Assembly (NCBI GenBank): GCA_009760855.2
Contig: WPIO01000021.1
Location: 1,518,501 to 1,582,500 of the forward strand
Direction of reading: 5' to 3'
Length of the DNA: 64,000 bases
Origin: Cristatella mucedo
Lineage: Eukaryota; Bryozoa; Phylactolaemata; Cristatellidae
A model generated the notes under the pieces. It made no database searches. It was not told where the DNA came from and saw only the letters and a program-made list of their open reading frames with translations. Made by a program: the position numbers and the translations under genes. Of the stretch, positions 23,249 through 34,424 are shown piece by piece (within the stretch, counting starts at the first letter, position 1; each line of letters begins with the position of its first letter).

Positions 23249-24110
23249 GTTCTGACAGGCAGTGAGCTTCGAGACATGGTGACGAAGCCAGACGAATTCT
23301 TTAGTGCACGTGGCAGGGAGCACCATCAAAGCTAGTGAGACTAAATTCGGTTGGAGGTCCACAAAAGTGACGTCGCGAACGGTGTCATGCTGCCTAATCA
23401 GCAACGCAGGACTTCGTCACAAGGCACTGTCACACTTCTCAGGCTTGCTCATGGGCTGCAAGCGTGTGCATGACATGCATTGAACGACTGGAGGGCTGCA
23501 GCAGCAGCGATTGCCCGAAGATTGCTAAGCGACGCCAGCGATTGCTCAGCAACGTCACCAGAAGCTAGAGAGGCTTCGCCAGCTTCGTAGTCACCCTCTT
23601 GCCCACAGGCTGCGTTTTCAAACGAGGGAAGTCTCAACTCGAGCATTTATTAGTGGCAAACTGTCGCTGCCAGCTAACTCCAATTGCCAGCACTACCAGG
23701 AGGCGTCTTATCGGGGCTCACAGGAGCCCAGTGCTCACAAATCAGACCTGCTGTTGACTAGCACCAGTAGTGAAATTTTTCCACAGGACTCGTGCTCACC
23801 AAGCCAGGCTGCAGTCATTCTATTTGGCAGCCTCCCTCTCCCCAAACGCACAATCCCCTGCCCCTCCCCCCGGCAGACTCCATCAGCTGGTGGCTCCCTT
23901 GAGAAACCTCTTGCCACGGGTGTGGCAGCGATAGACATTGTGCCTGCAGGCTCATGCACCCACTGGCCCAAGGGCCGTTGCCCAGAGGCACTCTTCAAGA
24001 CCCAGGTCAGTCCAGCTGCAGACAATCCGTCAGTTCCCACTGCAATCCGACGGTACTTACTAATTGCTCTTCAGCAGCTATATAATGAAGCTGCTGAATC
24101 TGTTGAAGAT
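23249..24110. other. GC-rich DNA, no supported gene
   Basis: CAG/CTG-rich sequence. Open frames on both strands (for example 23754-24119 plus and 23735-24040 minus) overlap and look like GC shadows. No domain recognised. Confidence 0.4.
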
Positions 24111-24113
24111 CAA

Positions 24114-24188
24114 ATGTAAAGCGCCTAGAAAGAGATTAAGTTCTCTGAGGGCGCTTTATCAAGTGCAATATTATTATTATTATTATTA
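24114..24188 (+). mobile_element. LINE-A 3' tail only
   Basis: About 75 bp: the conserved tail gtaaagcgcctagaaagag...gggcgctttatcaagtgc followed by (ATT)n. This is an extreme 5' truncation and the cleanest copy of the LINE-A tail in the window. Confidence 0.85.
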
Positions 24189-25080
24189 GATCTTTCAATT
24201 TAATCGGGCCCAGGCAGCTAGCTCATTGCCATTCACCAACTGGGAACCAGCACTTGCAGTGTCGCCAGCTGTCGTGGGCAGCTGGGGCCCGGCCCCTACT
24301 TCCCCCAACGCCGGGGTACCAGATCCTCGACAGCTGCGACAGGCATATCGACAGCTAGCAGTTTTGCTAGCTACAGCAATGCCAAGCTACTTTAAAGGCA
24401 ACCACTTCGGTCAAGCCACAAGCAAGTGAGAGGCCAGGCAGCCAGCTCGAGAAGCAGCACTAACAGGCAGTTGGCAGGCGACTGTACCTTAAGGCCTACA
24501 GGTGCATGCGTCGACAGGGCGAAACTTTCCACAAACGAAACAGCGGAACACACGGATGCCACAGAAACAGCCCCTGTCGGCTTGAAGAGCAGCCACAGCA
24601 CTGTGAGCTAGGCACAGCCCTGGGCAAGGCTGTGGCAGGCAGCAGCCACAGCACCACCACTACCGTCCTTACTGACAAAGCCATGCGAGTAGCTGGCCGA
24701 GCACTGATCGAGAGATCGCTGATTCAAGCATGGCACCTCAATGCATTGCATACTGCCACGATGCTGTTTAATGTGCCAAAAAAAGTCCTCTGACCCTGCA
24801 TCCAGTCAGCCTGCTTAGGTACCGAGCAAATCAGGCTTGGTGATCATAATCAAACAGCAAGCATGCCGGCAGCTGATTTCTCGTGCCCTGGGTTACATTA
24901 GCATTAAAAGTAGGTCGCACAGTCAGAGATTCACTGCAGTCGAGTGGCTAGGGCCAAAGCTGCTGCACGAGGGGCCGGGCAGGCAGTGCAAAAACTGCAG
25001 CCGACAGAGTTGGGAGGTCTGCACTCGGCTGCACGGCCGAGCCCCTGGCACATGCAGATCGCAGGCTTACGCTCTATTGA
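24189..25080. other. GC-rich DNA, no supported gene
   Basis: Rich in CAG, GGCAGC and AGCCAC motifs. Overlapping short frames on both strands without recognisable domains. It lies about 0.5-1.4 kb downstream of the elongase stop and could hold part of a long 3' UTR, but no clear polyadenylation signal was seen. Confidence 0.35.
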
Positions 25081-25233
25081 GAGCCGAGAAGGAGTCGTCC
25101 GACTCAAGCTGATCAGACTTTGTCCGACTACTCGAGCTGAGAAGGAGTCGTCCGGCTCGACCTGAGAAGAAGTCGTGCGACTCGAGCTGAGAAGAAGTCG
25201 TGCGACTCGAGCTGAGATGAAGTCGTGCGACTT
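25081..25233. repeat. 25-bp minisatellite with CpG palindrome
   Basis: About six tandem units of 25 bp. The best-preserved unit is gctgagaagaag followed by tcgtgcgactcga; each holds the inverted repeat AGTCG-TG-CGACT. The first two units are more degraded and the last three nearly identical. Located 350 bp past the 3' end of the elongase gene. Confidence 0.8.
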
Positions 25234-25584
25234 GGGCTCGACTGACCCCTGATAGGCAGAGCTTGCTAGCCTGAGTAGGCCGGGCTAGCCGGCACGTTCC
25301 GAGAAATCCCAACAACCAACCACAGCTCCACCAGCTGAAGCTGTCAGCGCAGGACAGGCCAGAGCCGTCCTAGCCCAGCGCGCCTGCCCGACGCCGGCGG
25401 CGGCCGACTTCCGCTCTCCGACGCCGGAGAGGCCGGTGCAGCCAAGGCTAAGCAAGCACGCACTAGTCCTGCAACACGTACCGCCGGCTCGAGCTCCAGC
25501 CCGTCGACGCCCAGCTCGCCCCAGGCAGAACAGGCGGGCAGGCCGAAGCCGTCGGAAGGTAGGTCGGATGTCTCGGCCCGGCTT
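25234..25584. other. GC-rich 3' flank of the elongase gene
   Basis: Very GC-rich and CpG-rich; probably the 3' UTR of the minus-strand elongase at 25585-26388. No AATAAA-type signal was found in it. Confidence 0.4.
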
Positions 25585-26388
25585 TCACTCTAGCTTCTTG
25601 GCAGCGTCAGCCGTCGGCGCCGCCACGTACGACTCGTAGAAGAACTTGGAGAAGAGCACGAAGTAGCTGAGGTACATCAGGCTCGAGTAGTAGAGGTTCT
25701 CTGCCGTCTGGTCGCACGCTCGCCCGCTGCCCTTGACGTAGAACACGTAGACGTTCAGTGAGCAGCCGAACACCATCTGCGTCAGCTGCAGGACGGTGAC
25801 GATCATTTTCAGCCACTGCGGCAGCCGGTACTTGAGCGACCGGAGGGCGTAGTACGAGTACATGACGGCATGCACGAAGTAGTTGATCCCGGCGAACCAG
25901 AGGCCGGGCGCGGTGGCCTCGACGTAGCTGAACCAGACGTACACCATGACGGAGACGTGGTGGTACCAGTGGAGCAGCGTCAGCGGCTGCTTGCGAAGCA
26001 CGATGAACGCTGTATCGCCAAACTCGACCACCTTGGACAGGACGAACGCGGCTGCCCAGAACCCGATCACCTCGTTTTTCAGGTAGTGACTGGCGCAGAT
26101 CGAGTGGTAGAGACCGCGGCTGTAGACCATATGGCTCACCTCGGGCCACGTGCGCCACGTGCCGATCAGGCTGAACAGGGCGAGCAGAAGGTTCCAGGCT
26201 GCCAGCGGCCGCGACAGGCCGAAGCGCTGCCGGCTCTCCATGAACCACTGCCCGGCGAATATCACTGCCACGTACCCGGCCGAGTAGGCGAAGCTGTGGT
26301 AGAGCCAGTTCGCCTTCATCCAGCGCTGGAAGTCCGCCTCGGGCCACTCCTTCTCGAAAGCGTACACGTGCGATCCGTTTTTCTCCAT
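25585..26388 (-). CDS. ELOVL6: ELOVL6-type very-long-chain fatty-acid elongase
   Basis: 267 residues, no introns, matching the usual length of about 265. Elongases catalyse the condensation of acyl-CoA with malonyl-CoA in the ER membrane; ELOVL6-type enzymes act on C12-C16 saturated and monounsaturated chains. Seen: KVVEFGDT at residues 119-126 (family KxxExxDT), the catalytic histidine box HWYHH at 140-144, NYFVHAVMYSYY at 169-180 and LQLTQM near 200-205. Several hydrophobic segments fit a seven-pass protein. It ends in KKLE, a KKxx ER-retrieval signal. The start is the first Met of the conserved FEK segment, context CAGCATGG. The codons are strongly GC-biased, unlike its paralogue at 48371-49162. 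Lack of introns may mean retroposition or ancestral loss. Substrate range is inferred. Confidence 0.93.
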   Translation of the reverse strand: MEKNGSHVYAFEKEWPEADFQRWMKANWLYHSFAYSAGYVAVIFAGQWFMESRQRFGLSRPLAAWNLLLALFSLIGTWRTWPEVSHMVYSRGLYHSICASHYLKNEVIGFWAAAFVLSKVVEFGDTAFIVLRKQPLTLLHWYHHVSVMVYVWFSYVEATAPGLWFAGINYFVHAVMYSYYALRSLKYRLPQWLKMIVTVLQLTQMVFGCSLNVYVFYVKGSGRACDQTAENLYYSSLMYLSYFVLFSKFFYESYVAAPTADAAKKLE

Positions 26389-27065
26389 GCTGCTCTGCCG
26401 GCCAAGGACAGACTGGGCCGCGTGCGCACGCCGGCGGCCGGTCGAGTCGAGAGGAGGTACGCTTCCGCAAAAACGCAGCGGTCACGCCACGGCCCGTCGG
26501 GCGTGACTAATCCACCGAGCCCGCCCGCCAGCCAGCTGGTGGGCGGGCTGGGGCTGCGGTGAGGTAGGGGTGTGGCGGTGCAGTGCACGGTCCGACGTTC
26601 TCGCGAGCGATCTGCACCGGTCTGGGAATCGCCCGCGGCCGCCGGACGATTGAGCAGCGGAGCGCTGAGAGGGATCTCGCGCCAGCGAGGAGCAGGCGCA
26701 GCTCGAAGCTCGTAGGCGCCGCCGTAAGCTCGTACGAGCCGGCGGCGTCTTCGCCGAGTTCGCTTGCTGCGACTATTAGCCCCGCTGCATGCGTGAAAAA
26801 GCAGCTCCGCGCCACGCAGGCGGCTTCGACTACGGCGTGGCTGGTGGACAGTGCAGAAGCAGAGCGACCTCGAGGGACGCGACCGTGAGCAACTGGCGGT
26901 CGCAGCCTCCGCGAAATACTTTCGGCGTCCAAGGCCGCCGCCGCCCGCCTCGGCTACCTGGGCTCACGAGCGTTCCGGCTTTGCGGCGATGGCTTTGAGG
27001 CGTCTCGCTTGCAGGTGCGCCCTTTGCTGTTTGCTCAGCAACTAAAACAGTCGCACCCTCCATAA
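26389..27065 (-). promoter_or_regulatory. CpG-rich island with elongase 5' region
   Basis: GC- and CpG-dense DNA directly upstream of the elongase start; probably its 5' UTR and CpG-island promoter. Open frames on both strands here (for example 26507-26932 minus and 26583-26888 plus) are GC shadows. No TATA box was recognised. The boundary near 27065, where AT content rises, is approximate. Confidence 0.5.
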
Positions 27066-27477
27066 ACGTAAGCTTCTAGCTCGGCAGTAGTTTAGGATGG
27101 GTCGCCTGTCCACTGATGCTCCCTAGATGAGTGTGGCAGTCTGCCCAAGAGCCTGACGCCGCCGCATTGAGTTCGTCAAACTCGGTACGATAAAGAGGGA
27201 AACGAGAGGGAAAAACGAGAGGGAAAGCTTCATCTCTCGGCTGCTTAAATTTCGTCGGTGACGTGAAGTCCTTCTTCAAAGTTTCATATCGTTTCATCGC
27301 GGGGCATCGCCGGCGCCGCTCTGCGACAGCTCTTTCACTGTTAAGCATACAACAAGCTGCTGTACCGACGCCTCGATCTCTAGCTGCTTTCAAGCACTTC
27401 AAACTCTCTCGACTCCCTTGCTGCATGTATAGCAAAAGACATTCTTTAAATACATACATAAGCAATATATCCCCTGT
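27066..27477. other. Unique DNA between island and microsatellite
   Basis: No gene recognised. A minus frame at 27076-27465 (129 residues) shows no domain. A small imperfect duplication (gagagggaaa, twice near 27200-27230) is present. Confidence 0.35.
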
Positions 27478-27478
27478 T

Positions 27479-27509
<31 letters not shown>

Positions 27510-27543
27510 ATATATATATATATATATTTATATACATATATAG

Positions 27544-27575
<32 letters not shown>

Positions 27576-27577
27576 AT
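27478..27577. repeat. (TA)n / (TG)n microsatellite
   Basis: Runs of TA with interspersed TG, then a pure TG run at about 27548-27576. The apparent ORFs across it (ICVYIYI and CVCVCV runs) are repeat translations. Confidence 0.95.
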
Positions 27578-27714
27578 TTACTGCGGCGGAGCCAAAGGGT
27601 GCGTGTTGCATATGCCAACCCTACAGGAGGGCAGTGAACTGGACTGCTCCTTTCCCTACGATTCCGATTGCCACCAAAGACGAAATTAGGTCAATTCGTA
27701 GAGCAATTGCACAC

Positions 27715-27747
27715 GAACACACACACACAAACACATCTATATATGTG

Positions 27748-27807
<60 letters not shown>
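27715..27807. repeat. (CA)n / (TA)n microsatellite
   Basis: A CA run at 27717-27735, then TG/TA and a long uninterrupted TA run to about 27805. Together with 27478-27577 it flanks 137 bp of unique sequence. Confidence 0.95.
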
Positions 27808-27808
<1 letters not shown>

Positions 27809-28164
27809 TCATCTGTAACTTCTTCAAAATCTATAACGGCGAAGCTGTTTTAGGCTAGAGAATTCTCTTACGGGTCACTCAAAGCCTAGGCGGCCGTCGG
27901 GGGGGGGGTGGGAGCTTAAGTTAGGCCGAAGACTTCATCTCGCCCAACAATGAGTAAGTAAGAAGTACGGGCGAACCTAGTGCTACTCGGAAAGTTGAAA
28001 GCCTAACGCCAAAAAATAGGTTTGGCCAGCATATCTCGTGTGGCCGAGGCTCGCATTTCGGTTGCCCCATTCCAAAGTTAACTTTACCTCGATGGCTCAT
28101 TAGCTCCACACTCAAGTCTGCCTGCTATGTAATCCATTGTAGTCCATTAGTGTAATATCGTGAA
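27808..28164. other. Unique DNA with G run
   Basis: Contains an 11-base G run (near 27900) and no gene. A segment near 28010-28030 (aaaaaataggtttggccagcatatctcgtgtggcc) is partly repeated at 28820-28855, so this may be a degraded unnamed repeat. Confidence 0.35.
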
Positions 28165-28600
28165 GGTTTATGCTTGCTTAGATAAGAATGAAACGGCCAA
28201 AATGGTCTCTATATTTCTTTTACTTCATCTAGACATCTGTCATTAAACGCTTTCGCAGCTCGTGCTTCCTCTGCAATGACATACTTAAATGGAGTGAAAA
28301 AGCCGTGCTCCTAGACTCGTCTGTCGCGAACGTCGACGCTTGCCATATTACACATTCAGTCACCGACCTATACTGGTCCTTCTTCTATTAGAGGCTCCGC
28401 TTCATTATCTCGTCACTCACGTTCATTCACTGCCCTGCTCCAACTCACCAAACTGAAAGATTTACTGCGTAGAAATCTCATCCTAGCATCCCTCGTTTGA
28501 CCCAAGTCTGTTAGGTATGCCTCTCGGTAAATGCAAATCCATCGGAAATCGTGCCTTTAGTTTGTATGTTCCCAAAGCCTTGAAATATATGTAAGCGCTT
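28165..28600 (+). mobile_element. Degraded LINE-A fragment
   Basis: Heavily diverged. Recognisable by tgcttgcttagataagaatg, actcgtctgtcgcgaacg, then cgacctatactgg and gtatgttcccaaagcct in the order seen in other LINE-A copies. No open frame remains and no 3' tail is visible. Confidence 0.6.
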
Positions 28601-29176
28601 AGCACAATCTAGGCTATAATTTTTAGCCAGATAGCGCACAGTTGTAGCTGTGCCCATCCTTCACTCCGTTCAAGCCAGACAAACTCTCAACTTCTTTGCT
28701 GTATGTATTGCTGACATTCATTCGCGAATCATAGCAAATATTTTAAAATTCGATGACAATAAACTAACTAATTACTTATGAATAAAATAGTGTTAGTCAG
28801 ATAATGGAAAACCTAACTTTTAAAATGGGCTTGGCGGGCATACCTCATGTGGCCTCTGAAGTTATCTTGGTGCGCTCCAAAATGTGAATCTTTTCGCTAG
28901 ATGACCACAGCTCAAGTAAATTAATGGCTCAATCAAAGACACCGGTATCCAGTGAATTTATTTCTGAAATCGGGATTCTGACAACGTTAGATTTGTGAGG
29001 CCACTGCTGCTGAGAGGCTAATGCTTGTGTCGGAAGTGATCATGAAATGGCAATAGTTTCTTAGACTTGCCAAAACATTCGGTAAATTTAAGAAATTCTT
29101 GTGCATTTTGCATTTGATAACTCTATCACGATTTTGAATCTCATTTTGGCAAGACTACGCTTCAGTTCTTCGGCAG
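28601..29176. other. Unique DNA
   Basis: About 575 bp without a gene. Near 28820-28855 it repeats part of 28010-28045 (ttggc.ggcatacctc.tgtggcc). Confidence 0.35.
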
Positions 29177-29269
29177 CTCTCTCTCTCTCTCTCTCTTGCT
29201 TTGTCTTTCTCCTCTCTTTCTCTCCCCCTCCTTCTCTCTCTCTCTCTATCGCTCGCTCTCTCTCCCTCC

Positions 29270-29314
<45 letters not shown>

Positions 29315-29440
29315 GATCTCTCTCTCTCTCACACTTTGTCTCTCTCCTCTCTTTATCTCCCTCCCATTCTCTCTCTCTCTCTCTCTTTCGATCTCTCTCT
29401 CTCTCGCTTTGTCTCTCTCCTCTCTTTCTCTCCCTCTCAT

Positions 29441-29503
<63 letters not shown>

Positions 29504-29572
29504 CTCTCTCTCTCTCTCCCTCCCATTCTCTCTCTCTTTCGATCTCTCTCTCCCTCTTTCTCTCTCTCTGGC
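29177..29572. repeat. Long (CT)n polypyrimidine tract
   Basis: About 400 bp almost free of purines on the plus strand. Not a simple microsatellite: blocks of gctttgtctctctcctctc... and ttcgatctctc recur (near 29200, 29330 and 29405; and 29310, 29387 and 29540), giving a higher-order duplication. The long Ser/Leu frames on the plus strand and Arg/Glu frames on the minus strand are repeat artefacts. Confidence 0.95.
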
Positions 29573-31370
29573 ACGCGAGCTGCCCTTACGTCATCAATCA
29601 GAGACCTACGATCCGCTTAAACAGCTCTCACAGACTCTAGTTTCAACTCCGTTTTTATTCTTTCCATTTTTTAAATTTTTGGCTGGTTTAAAGATTAGAT
29701 AATTCACATTTAATAATTATTAATTTCAGATTGCACCAAGTGTCGAGAACGTGAATAATGGGAGTAGTAAGATTTCCGAACGAACTGGCTGCACTCAACA
29801 ATAACAAAAAGTGATGGATTATTGAAGAAAAGATCTTTGAAAGTCATTGACAAGGTAAGCTATTAACGTAGCTGTGGGTAAGCACTAATGTTGGTAAATA
29901 TCTAAGCAAGGTTCATTTAATTCAACCTAAAGCAAATACGAAAAGAATGAAATTCGTAGTAGATACATCATTACCAGCGATTCGTAATGGGCTGGTTTTC
30001 ATTGACGCTCATTGAATTTTTTACTATAGAAACACACGCCTCACACAATTTTTTATAAATTGCTATGAAATAAACCGTAAGGCTAATTTCTTGGGTGATG
30101 GCAAATGGCTTTGTTTTTTCTGGGTTTCTTTGGTTGCGATACTTTTTGATCGCCATAGCATTCCAGCAGCCTGTTTTTGCGTTGAGCATTCCATGTGGCA
30201 TTCGACCAGGCTATGTCTCCTGTTGATTGATGAATCACGGCGGTAGGCTAGAATTTGATTTATCGCTTGAGATGGATTTATATTTCGTTAAGCGTTTTGC
30301 AGACTGAGTGCAAATCCTCTTAGTCAAGAAAAACTCTAGCAATAGCTTCGAAACTACAATACAGAGTGGTGGGGATTCGTATGATACAGAAACTTGAGCC
30401 AAAGCCTCCAAGGAACATGTCTGTTTGTTCTTGAAGCATTGCATAAAAGAAACTGTGTGTCTAGATATGTTTAATGCTCGCCACATGTGCCCGCTGTCTA
30501 GTTGGCATACTCGTCAGGGCCCACCTCCCTTTAGGCACAACTTTAACCACCTGAGCTGGCTACGGCTATAGCCTCGCCAGGTCTCATTAAACCTGCTATT
30601 CGTTACGATTGTGCATGCCTAGTATCGCTTCGCTGTTATCGTTCAAATGCACTCTTTGTTGCTGCCACATTTGCTTGGGTTTATTATGAATCGGGTATCT
30701 TCCGTGAAAAGCCCAGACGTAGCAAGGTAGTGGGCTTGGGATGCAAGTAAAGTAGTTCCAGCATTCTCTCGCGCCGTCCTGCTCACTTTCAGTCAAGCTA
30801 TGAATTGGCCTCACTTAGCGTTCGGGAGGTCTTTTACTACAGCCCCATTTTTGGCCAAATTGAAAGTGTGCCAATGGCATTTAAGCTCACTATGCAACAA
30901 GCCCCCTAATATTAGGCAACTTTATTCTTGCCGACACAATTGAACTGCTTGCTTTGATCAAGACTTAGCTTAAATCGACTGCTTGAAATTGAGGAAGAAA
31001 CGAGCGAGAATGGCGGCAGGTGCCTGATCATAAATAAGGCCTTCAAGAAAGCCATGTCTTTCTTTTATACACAGGAAACCGATCAAACCTGGTGATGGAG
31101 CCCCCACCGTCACACGTTCCGTTCTCAGTTTTCGAACGGTTCTCAGTCCCGGAAGCAGACTTTTGAATCTCTCGTTTAGGTCTGTCCTCTATAAACTTGC
31201 CAACGGTGGTTGTCGTCACCGAGGTACCAATTGTTATTCTAATTTCAGATTCTTATCAAGTCATTTAGACTTCATGTGCCATAAACCATTCCATCGTGCT
31301 CTGGTTTAGCCGAGGGGTTAAGATGATCGCCTTTGATGACCGAGTAATGTGCATGTAATTTATTTCCGTC
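29573..31370. other. Unique DNA, no supported gene
   Basis: About 1.8 kb. Small frames on the minus strand (29971-30201, 30235-30486, 30596-30814) lack domains. Near 30540-30570 the minus strand has a weak A-box-like tRNA segment (CAGCTCAGGTGG) without a B box, and near 31305-31350 the plus strand has a SINE-1-like head (ggtttagccgaggggttaag). Both are too degraded to call. Confidence 0.4.
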
Positions 31371-31371
31371 C

Positions 31372-32336
31372 ATTACTTCAAAAAGCCACTGAGGCTAATT
31401 GGGTGTTTGGCAAAGAGTTTTCTATAACTCATTTGCATCCTAAGCGGCTTTCGGTACGCATTTGGTAGCCAAGAAACTTTATCTCGTGCAACTAAGAGAA
31501 AGTCAGAAACATAGCTGATTTATGAGGGTGGTTGAGGTAGTGAGCAGCATGGAAGTAGCAGCTCAGGACGGCTGGAAAGGGTGTGCCATAGTCGGCAGTA
31601 GGAGAGTACTGCAGATGTCGTTGCTTAAGAATTTTAGAAGTGAGTTCCACAATCTAGGACCTGCAGCGAAAAAGCTTCTGTCGCCAACGGTCTTTAAGCT
31701 GAGAAATGGAACAGCTAATTTATTGTCTATACAGGACCTGAAGGAACAAGAAGGCTGAAACTGGTGCAGTAGTTCAGGTACGTTTGAAAGAGACAAGAAG
31801 TGGCACGCGCTATGGGTCAGCGTAAAAAATTTACTCTGTAACCGTTAATCAAATGGAAGGCATCAAAGCTTCTTCATCAAAAGAGACACGTGCTCAAACT
31901 TCTAAGATTTTTTAACTGGCCTTTCAGACATATCCATGCTCTACTGCAGTGGCCCAACGTTTTTTTTCGGTAGCCCTGCTAAAATAGAATAGCAAAACTC
32001 TAGCCGAGAAAAAACCGTGGGGCCAGCCAAATGTTGCAATCCACACTGACAGCCCTAATCTAAGATAGGGATCGGACGTGGTGGCTAGCTAAGCAATCGG
32101 TCTTTTTCATTGAACTTTCAAAATGTAGGCAGCTCTCAAAGACGGCACTAAAATACCGAGCACGCTTCGACAGTCGTACAACAGCATCACCTATTAGAAG
32201 AGCGAAGCCTTCTGGTCCAGCTATACGCTTAGGGTGTCCTTTGAGCAGCAATTCAGTTTTATCATCCTTTACTTTAACGAAATTTGCTGAAATCCCGGAT
32301 TTAATATCGGCAAGATAAGCATTAGGTTTATCAGTT
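31372..32336 (-). mobile_element. LINE-B 3' part
   Basis: Same family as 2697-4022. The 3' end (cctaagcggctttcggtacgc) is near 31440, and the C-terminal residues (LHQFQPSCSFRSC) lie in the 31563-31796 frame. Further in, KGHPKRIAGPEGFALLIGDA in the 32060-32251 frame. Several frameshifts. It ends abruptly at the AAT tail of the next LINE-A. Confidence 0.85.
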
Positions 32337-33690
32337 ATAATAATAATATTAATTATAATGTAGTTGATAAAGCGCCTTCAGAGAACTTAATCTCATTCTA
32401 GGCGCTTTACATTTGCTGCAAAGGGAAATGCAATTCAATGGTAAGTAAAATCATGCTTGAAAAACAAACAAAATGAATAACATGGTTAGGGGTGACATGC
32501 ACAGGGTCAGCATGCAAATGTGGTTAGTGGCAGCATGCACAGTGTCAGCACGCATAAGCACAACAAGGAAGAATCACAGGGACCCACTAAATGCTGTCCT
32601 AAATAGGTGTGTTTTAAGTTCCTTTTAAATGTGGTCAGGTCAGGGGATGTTCTGATACAGGTCGGGAGGGAGTTCCAGGTTTGGGAGCATGCGAACTAAA
32701 TGCGCGGTCTCCAAAAGATTTAAGGTTTGTACGGGGTATTTCTAGACTTTTGGATTCCAAAAAGCGGGTGGTACGATGCTTAGCCTGATGGGGGAGTATG
32801 TCGGAAAGATAGGCTGGAGCCATAGAATGAAGGGATCTAAAAGTGAGCGACAAAACCTTGAAGTCAATCCGATGCTTGACTGGTAGCCAGTGCAGGATGG
32901 CGAGAAGTGGAGTAATGTGGCAACTGCGACGCTCACGACAGACAACCCTAGCTGCAGAGTTTTGCACCAGCTGCAGTCGCCTGATCGCACATGCTGGTAG
33001 GCCAGTAAGCAGTGAGTTGCAGAAGTCGAGACGAGATGTCACGAATGCATGGACCAACTTGGACGTGGTATCCTTATCTAAACAAGCCCGAAATTTAGCA
33101 ATGTTATGAAGCTGAAAATAGGCGGATTTGACTGTGGAGCTGATATGGTCGTCTAACGAGAGGTCGCTTTGGAATATGACACCTAGATTTCGAGCTGATT
33201 CGACAGGAGATATGCTGGCAGAACCAATTTTGAGAGTCAGCCTTTCCAATCTCTGGATCACACTGGGTTTGCCCATAACTAGTAAATTAGTTTTGTCATC
33301 GTTTAGTTTTAGAAAATTTGCTGCCATCCATGTGCGGATGTCATCAATGCATGCAGGAAGTGAGTTTAGAGAATTTGAGGTGCTCGAAGGCTGGGAGGGA
33401 TCAAAGCAAAAGTACAACTGAGTGTCATCTGCATAGAAGTGAAAGCCTAGATTGTGCTTGGCAATCACATCAGCAAGAGGCAGAGTATAAACCGTAAAAA
33501 AAACCGGACCTAGCACGGAGTCCTGAGGTACCCTATATTTCAGAGGTACCTCGGATGATCTTTGTCCATTCACGTCAATACTCTGGAGTCTCCCACTGAG
33601 ATATGATCTGAACCATTGTAGAGTAGTGCTAGTGATGTCCAGACGAGACGAGAGGCGCTCTAGAAGAACTTTGTGATCGATAGTAAAATG
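32337..33690 (-). mobile_element. LINE-A, best-preserved copy (360-residue ORF)
   Basis: An open frame at 32635-33717 (360 residues) covers the second half of the RT and the C-terminal region: YRVPQDSVLGPVFF, FYADDTQLYF with the YADD catalytic residues intact, ANFLKLNDDKTNLLVMG, then [14 protein letters not shown] and the C-terminal THR-rich end. VPQDS replaces the usual VPQGS. The 3' stem is at 32365-32430 and the AAT tail at 32338-32350. 5' truncated in the RT at about 33681, so it lacks the endonuclease. Its first 321 bp are inverted relative to the plus copy at 35057-35376. Confidence 0.9.
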
Positions 33691-33699
33691 AAATCGTCT

Positions 33700-34424
33700 G
33701 CTGAAGACCCTATACAATCGTCTCTGTGGTCTTCACTGGCCGACCAACGTTGCCCAGCCATGAGAAAGATTGTTAATGCTTCTCTAGAAAAGGAGTTGTA
33801 CCCAAGTCATTTATTAGGCTATCGTTAGAACAACACTTGAAAGCCTTGATTAGATACAGATATCCTTGCAAACTACCGCCCAGCTTCCCGTCTTCTTTTT
33901 TGTCAAGGATTCTTGAAAAAATTGTCACTAAGCAGCGGGTGACACACATTGAAAATAATGAAATGTCAGAAAAAATCCAATCGGGGTTCAAGTGGCAGCA
34001 CTCCACTAAAACTGCTCTCCTCAGCGAAAACAATGGCTTCTATGCAGCAGCGATTAATGGAATTTCACTGCCCTAGCACTGCCAGATCTATCAGCTGCCT
34101 TTGACATCACTGATCACGATGTCCTACTTGAACGATTGAGAACAATGATTGGTCTGTCGGATGAGGCACTGACATGGTTTAAATCGTACTTGTCTGATCT
34201 TGTTCAATCCCTGTCGTGTAGGGGTCAGGTCTCATTTACCAGGCCAGTCACATGTGGAGTCCCACAAGGGTCCGTTCTCGGTCCATTGTTGTTCTTCATT
34301 TATACTTAACGTTAGGGAAAAGTGATTCAGGCCTACGGAATAGGATATCACTTTTATGCTGACGATAAGCAGCTCTATGTTTCATTTAAACTGTCAGAAT
34401 CTGCTGAGTACCGTTCCCAGATTA
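33700..34424 (+). mobile_element. LINE-B RT fragment
   Basis: Plus-strand LINE-B: SRILEKIVTKQ in the 33837-34076 frame, then, in other frames, LSAAFDITDHDVL near 34090-34130, CGVPQGSVLGPLLFF near 34255-34300 and YHFYADDKQLYVSF near 34345-34385. Frameshifts occur near 34070 and 34310. It joins LINE-A at about 34425. Confidence 0.85.

Noticed and set aside
23735-25112. Several GC-rich ORFs on both strands as genes
   Set aside because: They overlap on both strands, lack domains, and sit in GC-rich DNA where stops are rare.
25607-26562. Long ORFs in other frames over the elongase (292 residues minus, 230 residues plus)
   Set aside because: They overlap a clearly conserved gene and are made of Arg/Pro/Ala-rich GC shadows.
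27263-27858. ORFs with CVCVCV and YIYIYI runs
   Set aside because: Translations of TG and TA microsatellites.
29101-29702. Long Ser/Leu ORFs and an Arg/Glu ORF
   Set aside because: Translations of the (CT)n tract in the three frames and its complement.
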